Positions 36,701 to 48,700 of a stretch of 64,000 nt of DNA are shown here, one piece after another. A model generated the notes under the pieces. That model ran no database searches and was not told where the DNA came from. It saw only the letters and a program-made list of their open reading frames with translations. Position 1 is the stretch's first letter. Each line of letters opens with the position of its first letter. Made by a program: the position numbers and the translations under genes. Source of the stretch: Amphibalanus amphitrite (taxonomy: Eukaryota > Arthropoda > Thecostraca > Balanomorpha > Balanidae); the NCBI RefSeq assembly GCF_019059575.1, contig NW_024881540.1, positions 1,426,001 through 1,490,000 on the forward strand. Direction: 5' to 3'.

Positions 36701-39700
36701 CCATCTGAGCCGGTTTACTCATTGTATTTTAGCTCTAGCAGGCAATTTCATTCCACTTCCGTGATACATGTTCGTGTCTTGAGAGGCATCGAGTTCTCAC
36801 AGGCGTAGAGCGGTAGCACGGCTCTACCTTTCCGGTCCCACCTGGTCGCCGATTCGCCAACCCGACGTGACTCTGCTATGAGTCGCCAGCGCGCTGTGAC
36901 TCGGCTGTGAGTCGCCGGCCCGTTGTGACTCGGCTGTGAGTCGCCAGCCCGGTGTGACTCGGCGTCGTGTCCGCTCCGGGCGCGACTTGTGCGGCTATCG
37001 CGGCAGCGGCGGCCGGCGGCGTGGCGCCCGTATCGGTCGGATGGTCGCCAGGTGCCGCCGTGCCCGCCGTGGCCGCCGTGCTCGCCGTGCTGGCCTGGCA
37101 GACAGACGGGCGCCGCCGGCCGCACCGCTCCCGGCCGCACCGACACGTGCTCTTGTGCGAAGTGTGTGAGTGGTAGCGCGTTGGGTGTGGAGTCTACCGC
37201 TGCTGTTATTGTGGACGGCCCCTCCGGTGTGGGCCAAAATACTTGTCATCCAGAAGAGTCTGCTGTTGGTGGTTCTACAAAGTTTGGAGAGTTGCCACGT
37301 GGTCAGACGAACTGAACTCTGTGAAAGGCCAGCGATAGCAACTTCACAGTCGAAATTGCGAACAGAAAATCAGTGACGAAGAGAACCGACAACGGAAACT
37401 CCAGACTGAGGATCAGGCGCTCGACAAATGAGAACTGAGAACTGACTGATAAGGCAGAGCTGGACACTGATAACCAATCGCTGGTGTCTGTCCTGGTATC
37501 GGAGGATTTCCGTGGCCGACGGCTGAGGCACATCGCTCTGTGTGAGGATGTCGGACCCGGCGAGCCGCCGTCGCCGGCCGCCCTGCTGGCGACGCTGGTG
37601 TCCGGTCGGCCGGTCCGCCTGCTCGGCGCTCGAGGGAGTCTTCAACGCCGGCTTCCAGACGGACGTTCCGCGTCCTAAGACCAAGCTCAACAACCGCGAC
37701 TCTGGCTTTGTCGGTGGGTGAGCGGCGGCGCAGAGACGGTGTCAAAAATGGTTGCACGGATTCTTAGCTTTTGATGGCTGGACTCTGTCACAAACAGTGC
37801 ACAAAGTGCTGGCCTCTGGGCTCCGGCCCTCTCAACAAATCTACAGAGGAATATTCATAGTTTTATCATGCAAGTTATCCGTTTTTTTTAGGCCGTTTTT
37901 AGTTTGATCATCGATAAGTTGATGGAGCTCATTTACTGCACTCATTTGCCTCACCTGACCTCAAGATGCAAACTTGTGTAAATTTCAAGATGAGTCATAC
38001 CGCGTTTATATGGCGCTTCGTCGTCAGATCGGTTTGTCGGTAGCTCCTGGGTTACCGGTGTGCGCTGCTTGTCTCGATCTTTGGTCGCGGTCGCGAACAT
38101 TACCAGGTCCGGCTCTGAGCGGGCCTCTGTGGACCCCGTGGAGATGTTTGTGGGCAAACTCGGCTCCGGTTGTGGGTGGACTCGGTTATATTTATGGGCG
38201 AACTCTGTCCGCCGGGACCCACATCCGTCTACCGACACGGGTGCAGTGGTTTTTCGCCCAAATCCACGAATAATGAGCCACCTGGGGCTGCATTTGGTTA
38301 TATTGCTTGCGAGTCATCACAACGATAGTTTCATCTGAATGCTAATGGCAATTTGATGGCATTGCTACGTGAATGACAACTACTTACGGTGCTGGTATGG
38401 ATTTGAGCTGGAGAGGTAAATCAGATTTTTTAATCGCATTGCAGATGCTGCAGATGACTCATTGCGGACCCTGAAGTTGAATTGATAATTTCTGCGGTGA
38501 CCCGTACCTAGTGGTGTGGTCCAGAGACGCTAGGTAGACTTGAGGCGACACCCCAATGTACTACTAAACACTAAGTAGTATGTTGGCGTATTATGCATCA
38601 CATTCTTGAACCGTGCTAGTCGTAGTGAAGGTGCTCCCGGGATTTCAGTGCATGTGCTATTGGACTCAAGCCAGGAGTTACCCCGCGGATCGGCACCAAA
38701 CTCTACCCTGATAGTTATCAGTGCTTGATACTTATCACTTACGGAGCGCGAAAAGTAATTGCCGGTAATTAACTGAGTGTGAGGACTCTTAGTTGAGTAA
38801 TATGTATAAAAGATAAAAGAGTAGATGCGAAACATCTCTAGACTCGGCCTCGGCCTTCTATTTTAGGCCTTTCCTTGTTATCTAACTTCGATTGACGTCC
38901 TTGCATCCTTGAGTCGCATCTTCGACTGATGCAACACCCCTGCTACGGTCGGGAGTCGAATCATTGATCCAAATATCAAGGACCTGAGATCAGAGATCGC
39001 CAGTTATCCTCTCCTGACGCACAGCTACTCCCAGCTGACGTAACTCTGTCTCCCGTCTGCCGTGTGTCTAATGTCCGCGTGTCTCTCCCTCCCGTCTGCC
39101 GTGTGTCTAATGTCGTCCCTGCGTCTCTCTCCCCCGTCTGCCGTGTGTCTAATGTCGTCCCTGTGTCTCTCCCTCCCGTCTGCCGTGTGTCTAATGTCGT
39201 CCCTGCGTCTCTCCCTCCCGTCTGCCGTGTATCTAATGTCGTCCCTGCGTCTCTCCCTCCTGTCTGCCGTGTATCTAATGTCGTCCCTGCGTCTCTCCCT
39301 CCTGTCTGCCGTGTATCTAATGTCGTCCCTGCGTCTCTCCCTCCTGTCTGCCGTGTATCTAATGTCGCCCTGCGTCTCTCCCTCCCGTCTGCCGTGTGTC
39401 TAATGTCCGCGTGTCTCTCCCTCCAGAGCTGACGGCGGACGGAGTCTGGGAGCCGGCGGGGGCGGCGGCGGCGGCGGCGGCGGAGCGACCGGCCGGCCGC
39501 GGGGACACCTACCGTCGCACGGCCGGTGCCAAAGGACAGCACGAGTACCACGAGATCAGTGATGAGGAGGAGGGCGGCGCAGCGGCGGCGGCGGCGGCAG
39601 CGGCGGCATCAGCGACAGGAGCGGCCAGCCCGCCGCCCTTCCAGAGCGATGTAAGTGGTCTATTCTCTTCTCTCTTCTGCTCTCTTCTGTTCGCTCCTCT

Positions 39701-42700
39701 TCGCTTCTCTACTGTTCTTTTCTGTGCTCTTTTGTTCTCTTTTCTTCTGTTCCTTTCTCTTCTGTTCTTTTCTCTTCTCTTCTCTTCTCTTCTCTTCTCC
39801 TCTCTTCTCTTCTCTTCTCTTCTTTTCTCTTCTCTTCTCTTCTCTTCTCTTCTCTTCTCTTCTCTTCTCTTCTCTTCCCTTCTCTTCTCTTCTCTTCTCT
39901 TCTTTTCTCTTCTCTTCTCTTCTCTTCTCTTCTCTTCTCTTCTCTTCTCTCTCTCTTTCTCTTTCTCCAGGGGATTTGTAGCTCTTTGTGCGCTATGTGT
40001 AGTACACGCACTATGCAATCGTTGCTGATTCACATCCGTAGTCGATCGGTATCAGAGGTGAGATTGACAAGGGTATCAGAGCTGTTGTTTTGCGAAGCCG
40101 CTTTGATAGGCAGGTGTGATGTGTTGCATCAGCTCCGATACTCTGCCGGTGACCGATGCCCTCTTCCTCTCTCCACGTCAGCCCCTCTCAGGACTGGTGA
40201 GTAATGAACACGACCGGTTACCGGCGGGCTATTGATCGGGGTGCCTAAACAGCCAAATTGTAGGTGTTGGACCCACTTGAGGAAAGTTTCAATTTGATTT
40301 CGAGCTTCCGGGAAAATGAGCGGATTTACCGCTCGCTTCCCCTCCCCCTCCCCTACGAACAAGGTTTGATGCATCGTTAATTGGAATGAAAATGAATTGG
40401 TCGTTTTATAGGGATTGGTTGAGCCCTTTGATCACTCTTTAAAGGCATGAAAAGTTTTTTATGTAAAAGAGGCTCTGCTGATTAATGTATTAGAAGGGCT
40501 CGATCGGGATGTGGCCGTATAATATGGGCTGTGTGTCTCCCGCACGGGCCTCCGATACGCCGTACTCTGATCACGGCCGGCGCTATCTGTGCCCGCCACA
40601 TCACCCGGCCGGTCGTATGCGGCGGTAGACAGTGTGTCTGTGGCTGGTGGGATGGGTGTGTGATCGGTGCCAGGGTTGGGACAACAGTGGCCGCTGGCAG
40701 CACGGTGGTAGCGGGGCGGGGTGTAGCCATGTGGCGCTCGGTGAGTATTGCCTTACGGCTGTGAACTGACCAGTGAACTGATTTTAGATTAGTGACTGCA
40801 CGAAAATAGGAACCAGAGGCCTGATCCATCCCCAAATCGAAGCTCAGTAGTGTTGACTGCTCGGTTGACCGTCCTTTACTGAAATTCAGCGTCAACATGG
40901 GGAGTTTCACTTTACCATTGAACGATGGGCCCGTATAACTATCCTCTGCCGCCGTGAAGAGTTTGGCACTGCTAGTGTGAGCTAGCTTTTTAGAGTATTG
41001 ACTGGAATTTAACATGAAGCTGTGTTCTGATGACCGGAATCGATCAGCCACCGAGTGCGGGCCAATGCGCTATGGCTGTGAGCGCCGATCATCACTCGAT
41101 AATCGAACCGCTGGTGCTGTGGAGAGCGGCTGTCCCCTCGGACTTACGTTTATTGAGACTGGCAAAATCGCGCAACAAGCACCATGTTGTGCACAGCGCG
41201 TCAAGGAGAGTAAAGGATGTAGGATCACACCCGGTCTTACACTTCCTCCTTGTATCACTGTTCGTAGGTAGCACAGCATCCGATGGTGACTGCTTAGAAG
41301 TCTATTTTTACACAGACACCTTCAATCTTAGTCCTTCACTTTATACCTTCTACATTCTACAACTTGCCCTCCTCCATCATGCTTCGTCCTCCTACAGGGT
41401 GGGGCAGAAAGATTTACCTCTTGATTTTTTAAAATATTTCGGTCCAGAATTAAGATATTCAAATGATTTTTGGTACACGTATTCAGTAGCATGTACACAT
41501 CTCAGCAACGGCACTATGAACCAATATGGCCACCTTTGGTCTTCACCCCTGCCCCGAAACCTCCCCCTGCGGAGAGGCGCGAGCGCCGCACGGTGTCCTC
41601 GTCGAAATTCGACCATGCCGTCTCGAGGGCCAGCTTCAGAGCGGCGATGCTGCTGTGTGTTGTTGCGCACATCTCGCTCTCCAGGATGGCCCATGTGGTG
41701 AAGTCCATCGGGTTCAGGTCTGGACTTGATGGTGGCCACATGTCCTTGTCCCAGAATCCAGGCATGTGGGTCTTGCACCACTGTTGAGTAAAGTTGGCCG
41801 TATGAGACGACGCAAAGTCCTGGACGACGACGTATCCGTCTCGGAACGACTGAGCGATCCAAGGCAGAGCATGTTCCTCTAGCAGATGGACATAAACGTG
41901 TGAACTGACTTCCACACCCGCCTCGATGAAGATCAAGGGTCCTTTTGAGCCGTCGGATGCGACGGCAGCTCAAATCATGACACCAGCAGGGTTGTGGCGA
42001 CCAAAACTGGCCTGGATAGCAGGATTAATGCTGCATGTACCATCTGCCAAGATTATGTCGCCTTGAGAGTTCATCTGGGGCTGAACCGTGGAAATCTTTT
42101 TTATCAGATCAGAGGAAGACCTTGCTACCGGCGCTTCTGATTTCCTCCAATATCTTTTGGGCCCTGTGAAGCCGCCTCTCCTTGCATACCGCCGAAATTA
42201 GGTGTCGACGTTGCATCGTGTACGACTCAAGGCTCAAAACGTCGTTTATGATTCTTCTGATCGTTTTGGGCGAAAAATCGAGGTCCTTTGCCAGTTTGCG
42301 CATGTTTCGCCAAGGATTTCGAGACACCATCTTGTGTACGATATCAACCAGCTTTTTGGTGCGGACATGTCTTGTTCTGCCTGTGATGGGCTTCGTCGAC
42401 ACTGTACCTGTCCCTTTAAGGCATTTCATTAGATTGTTAACAGTTTTCATGGCAACACCGAGCTGTTTTGGAACGCTTCGGACGCTGTGGCCAGCCTGCA
42501 TCGGCGCCGCAATTTGGGCTCTTTTTGTAATATCCGCCGTAGCTCATAAACAACCACGACGGAATTAAAACCGATCAGAACAATTATACACGAGTCAGTT
42601 GGGAAGCCGCATGCAAAATCTTACTAAAATCCGTCCAAAGCTTTTTGAATTATGGGCTAAAAACAAACAGGTAAATCTTTCTGCCCCACCCTGTAGAGCC

Positions 42701-45700
42701 TTCCGCTCTCTCTGCAGCCCCGGTCTCCCCGCCCGCAGGACTCAGTGCTGTATCTTATCGTCCGCCCGTACCACCGCCTAACACCGGCAGCTCCCAACGA
42801 CCGGTGGCCTGCAATCGGACGGACGCCTGTGACCCACTATTCAAAGTGTCAATAGTGGCGGCACTCGAACTCAGTGCTTCTGTATCTGTGTGCTCTGTTT
42901 TGTGTGATTGCGATGTGTCACTGTATGCGTGCACGGTGAAATTGTGTTCCTCACGTGTATTTTCCACAGTATTTCTCAAGGCTACATTACACATGTCGTT
43001 AATCTACCTCCGCTGCTACTCCGTTTTTTCGTTCTTTCCAGCCGTTTGACCTGGGCCCCAGTCTGATGGACGAAGTGATGTCGATTCTGGGCGGACCGGC
43101 GACTGCGGCGCCCCAGCCGCGGCCCCGGGACCGTGTCATGTCTGAGGAATCCACCTCCGGCGGCGAGGCGAGCAACGTGCGCAACGAACTGCGCGAGCAG
43201 AGCGCACGCATGCTGCGAGAACACGGCCAGAAGAAACGCAAGGAGAGCAAGGTAGGTGACGGGACGCTTAGCGGGAGACATTGGGCTTGGTAGTGCCCCG
43301 TATGCCCATTGGGAAGTGGGGAGTCTATCAAAAGGAATACCAGAACCATACTATTTCACTTATTTCTCTAAGCATATTCTCCAATTTCAGTACCTATAAC
43401 GTTTTCCGAATATTCCTGCTAATTATTGCTTTGCTACATAGTTCTCTTTTCTTTTGTCAGGGTGGCACAATAAGATTTTTGCCCTCTTCCCTTAGCAAGA
43501 CAGGTCGCCGAGCTTTAGAAAATAACTTTCGACCGTTATTGTCTACCGCTCAGTCTGCGACCTGCCTGGCTTTGTTGCTGACGTGTGACCTCCGACCCTT
43601 TCCGCCGTGTCACAGGTCCGGGACATCTCCGAGTCCGACCGGCGCACTCTGGAGCAGGCCATCGCCATGGCCAACGACCTGGCGGCCCGCTCGATGGCCG
43701 AGCTCGACTCTGACTCGCTCGACTCACCGCACACACCCAGCAGCCCGACCAAGAAGAAGTTCTCCTTCAAGCTGAAGCCAAGTCCGCCGATGTCGCGCCG
43801 TAACTTCAGCACAGAGGCGGCTAGCATCCCTGATATACAGGTGAGTTGAACACCAGTGCTGCATTCCCGACGAGTAGATGGCTAAGGCCTGTGGGCGGCC
43901 TTTGTAGTTCGGGCGTCTAACAACCCGAATTACAGTCAGTTACACCTGTGGGCGAGGGGCGACTGATTGGAAACCAGTGAGGGTACTGTTTTGGGCAGAT
44001 TATACTTCAACTGGGATCGGGCCAAGCTTTTTTGGCGGCTTGAATCAACGTTTAGAGGGTGTATTGTCGGAGCCTCAATCTGCGAATACAGCCGAGTGAG
44101 TGTGGGTGTCTTGCGAGGGGCCTGCTGCGGTGTGCTCGCCTCTATGCGCCAGCGGTACACCGCCTCTGACACACCGTCTCGCCTCTGTGCCACAGGACTC
44201 GGTATAAGGTAGGCTCAGCACGGACCCGCGCGGTCCGTGTGACCGTATGGTGGTTGTGGACCATCCCTTTCCACCCGCATGACCCCCGCCAGCGCTCCGC
44301 TTTGATGTTCAGTGGCACAGTGTTTGGTGACCGGCTGGCTCGGGCGGAATGGCGGACGCCAAAGACGTGTTCTGTCACAGTTCTGTCGTTCCTGGGTTCT
44401 GATCACTTGGCGTAAGTTTCAATAGTCCCTTCTCAATTAATGCACTCCTAAATTAATATGCCTCGACTTATTGGGATCATATTCTGCACCTTTTTCCGCC
44501 ATTACGTCCGAGCCGGTGACTACCCGCCTGTCGGTGTCATTTACTTCACACACTCACGCTGGCTGAATGCGTTGAGAGCGGTTACGTCCAAGCAAGATTC
44601 CCGCTTGGTTCCATGCAGTCGAAGCGAGGCTTGCTCCGATATGCTGCTCAAAGATCGATGTTCAGTTTGCCCTGTTTCACTCCTTAGTTGGGTTCTGGTT
44701 ATGGACCTGATTGTTGACCTCTGTTTTGTTCATGTTTTGTTGGCCGGAGTTTGGTATTTTTTATTTTGGTTGGGATCGATGCCTGGCATACCCTCCCCCC
44801 CCCCCCATCACCGTGTTTGTTGATGTATTCCGTTCTTACTGTCAAGGTTTTGTACTTGTATTTACGATTTTTACTCAAACTTTTTTATTTTTCTACGGCG
44901 CTCCCTTTGTTGTTATATAGGGATCGCTGGCATCGTACTAAAGTAACTAACTACTCGTATCGTTAGTTGAATAGTTTGAATCCATATTGAGTTGTTCTTT
45001 TCCTCCAATGGAATCCATCTCATACCGTTATACGGCGTGCGGATGCAACGCATCTTGTCACTTACCAACAGTTGGTGTCTGAATGTATCTGGGTGTGTAT
45101 CTTGGCAGCGCGTTTGTACGTAAGCTCGCCCGTCCGTCCGCCCTCGTAGCTTGGCGCCACCTCTCTCGGCCGAGAAGCCGTGCTGCCGTTTTTCGCCGCC
45201 GCAGCGTCGCCGTTTGGTGGAGCGCTTATGTGCGTTGCATGCCGCCTGCATGGCCGCTCTCTCGCTGTTACAGACGTCTCTGAAGCACGAGGAGAGGGAG
45301 GCGTACAACTCGCTGGTGCAGAAACCGCCGACTGTCGGCGCCGCCGCCGCCGCCGCCGCACCCGCTGCTTCCGCCGCCGCCACCACCGCCTCCACTGAAG
45401 ATACTGCTATGGAAACGTCCGATAATCCACTTAGGTGAGCGGGATGGTGATCGACTGTATACCTATTGTAAACTTTGTGTGATGTTTTGAACCTTATTCA
45501 GAATCAGTGATGTTTAATAGTGGAAGGTGGTTCGACTATCAACATTCTAATGTTTTCTGACTCACCGTCCCCCTGTTTGTCGTGACCTGTCTTAGTTCTG
45601 CCCTCGTGTGTTGACAGAATGTTACGAGCCGGGATCACGGTTCGACCCAAGGTGCGTGGTAACAAGCACAGCGGCCTGCCGACCGGGACGGCTACCATTG

Positions 45701-48700
45701 AACGCAGTCAGGGAGTGAGCCGCAGCCGCGCCGCCACCATGGCCGCCAAGTGAGTCAGACGGGAGAGAGGGAGGATAGAATGATTGAATGAAAGGATGAA
45801 TGAATGAATGAATGAATGAATGAGTGAATGAATGAATGAATGAATGAATGAATGAATGAATGAATGAATGAATGAATGAATGAATAGATAGATAAATAAA
45901 TTAGGAACAGAGGGAGAAAGGGAGGGATTAATGCGTGATTGAATCATGAATGAATGAATGAATGAATGAATAAAAGGGAAGAGAGGGAGGGAGAGAATTG
46001 TCTTTTGATTTTTTTTTTTAAATTTAGAATGTCTTGCTCTAATTCGCTACGCTTTTCGTACCATTTCCACGTCATTGGCAGTTACTCGGTTAATTCTAAC
46101 CAAACTTGCCGAATTTGTCTCTCTGCCTCTTACTGACACTGTGTGCCTCTGTCCGTCAGGGGCGGTGCGGAGCCGGGTGGCGGCGCGCCGTCCGACCCGG
46201 CCTCGCTGCAGACCTGGCACCGCACTATGTCCATTGACCGAGACCTGGCTGTGGGCTCTGTGCCCGCCGCCGACCCGTCCAACCCGCTGCCGCTGCCGCC
46301 GCGAGACCGCACCAAGAGCCTTCAGGTGAGGGCTGGGGCGGCGTGCGGCTGCACTCACAAAACTCCTATGATTGGGTTCTGGTGCGATTTAAACGTCATG
46401 AATTTATTTGATTGCTTAGTGCAATTGCGATGAAGGATTCTAGAAAAAGTTAAGGCAGCACTAAGCAGCTGTTAGCTTCTACTTTGATGATAGAATGAAA
46501 GTAAAAGTTTATACTTCACTCTGCTGCTGACCATGCAGTTTCGTCGAGCATGTACGTACATAGTTTCTCCACCTAGTTGACAGCAGTGCCATCTGCTCTG
46601 TTATCGTTGCCACTCTAGTGTTCGAAGCTGTCACCAGCCCGCGCCCACTGTGCCTCTCTACTGCTGACGCCTATCACTCTCCTCAATAAGACCGACACCC
46701 CCTGCCTCCCCCTTCCCAGGAGTCGGCCAGCAAGCCTCGCCACCAGCGCAAGCACCCGCTTCTGCTGCCGGGTGCCGGCGGACCGGCCGGCCGGACTACC
46801 GACAGCCTCTCACCAGAGGATGTACCGGACGGCGGCCGGCTGCCGCGCGGGGCGCCGCCCGCCAAACCACCCCGGCTCAAGTGAGTGGAATTCACTTGGT
46901 TCCTTGGGGTCCCTACGGTGCCCGTGCAGTGTAGTCTCGTCGCCGCAGTTGGTAGCTTACTTATTGGATATTGCATGTCCGATTAATTTCTGTCATATCG
47001 TTTGCTGATTCAGTAACTTCTGTTTCGCTGCGCAATAAATAACGTTGGCCTAACACTTTGTTAAGTTCAGATGGTTTTGAAAGCGTTTCCTTTGTCAAGT
47101 TATTGCAATGCCTACTTCCTTTCTGCTCCTACTCATTGTATTGATCCTACTTGGTTTTCCCCTACCTTCTCCGTTCGCTATCCTTTTGTGACTTCGGTCC
47201 TCCTTTGACCCAGGCCGGACCACGAACACTGTGACTGCTGACCTGTCCATGCCGGCCAACTGACCTTCCAGCACCCAGCAGCAGGTACTCGCCTCTATTC
47301 GAGAATACACGTCAGATCCCTACTAGCCTCGACCTCCTTCTAACCTACTGTTCTTCCTCAGCGTAAATTCATTTTCTCCGACCTGATAAGCCAGGCGGCC
47401 TGTTCTATGCTGAGGAGCATTTGAAAAATGGCAAAAGTTCCATTCTTCGACATCATTTTTCACTGAGATTTGTATGGGATAAACCGCATGAGCAGTTCTT
47501 TTAATACCCATTGAAACCTTTCTCTAGCTTTCTCTAGAAACCTTTCTCTAACCACCATATGCGTCTGTATCCCCCAGTCTGAACGACTCGTTCGAGTCTC
47601 AGCTGGCGCAGGAGATGGAGGCGCTCGACCACATCCCCGAGGAGTGTGTGGGCTCGGCCGGCTCCGGCTCCGGCTCCGGCTCCGGGTCGGTGTGCCCGCC
47701 CGGAGCCGACCTGCTCTACACGTGGCGCGACCACGTCAGCTGTGAGGACCTGCTCGAGTTCGCTGCGGACCGGCCGAACGCGCGCCGCACGCGCGGGCCC
47801 GCCCACGGCGCGCAGAGCGATGAGGTGAGATGGCGGTGACGGGCTGAGGGAAGGGAGAGCATCTCTACTGTCTATAGGGTTGAAGGTTCTGCTGGTCCCT
47901 CAAAGAGGCAATATTGTAGAGTATGCGCCGAGTGGGATGAGGAAATATGACCGATGCGTCATATTTCCTTACGAGTGAGAACATATGACAGTGTACTTGA
48001 TGTGCCCAAAACAGGGAAAGATTGTTGGTTTGAAGTCCTAGCGGTCCATTGATTTTAAGTAAACTCTCGAGACTTGTATCCATCGTGCGGGTCCAGCTGT
48101 ATGTTGGGCCTTCTACGACCATCATCAGGACCGATCGAGCTCAGATGAGTCGTAATGTTTGTTAATGTATGGTCGCTGGCCAGGTCCGGATCATGCTGAA
48201 GGTGCTGGGTACGGGCGCCACCTCCGAGGCCTGCCTGCTGGCGCTCAACGAGACCAGCTGGGACGTGCACCGCGCCATCAAACTGTGCCAGGTCACACGG
48301 GCTCTCGGCAGAGAGGTCAGTACGAATCACATTTCAGGCCAAGTTTCGGGCTGGAGAGGCAATTTAGGCTGGTTCGTCGGTGGAATTGTGAGACACATGG
48401 ACTCTAGTTTTAGATAGATCAGTCAGGGTTTTGGAGTACAGGGGATCTAAAAAGTGGTCGACATGAGTCACAGATATTCGGGCTATAGCTGGTCACGGGC
48501 GCTAGTAAGAGGTAAGTTTTATTATTGTTTACTGGTCACATTTTCTTGGTCACTATGGTCTGACTGCCTATCCTGGTGACTTGTTATTTGCAATGTCCAA
48601 TATTGACATTGGTTATTGATCTGTCCACCAGATAGCGTTGATTGTCGCGTCTCTCCCGGCAGGTGGCGTGTGACGAGGTGAGCCGCGCGCTGCGCCAGGT

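Noticed and set aside
39396-40033. Long LLFSS-type and REEKR-type frames on both strands
   Set aside because: They arise from the TTCTC microsatellite.
40482-41051. 189-codon - strand frame inside an ACK intron
   Set aside because: Low-complexity threonine/proline-rich text with no recognised domain; antisense to a confirmed gene.
42707-42780. Two acceptor-like sites (CTCTCTGCAG, CCCGCCCGCAG) after the mariner with a short open stretch
   Set aside because: No convincing donor follows and the reading does not resemble ACK; a stop soon appears.
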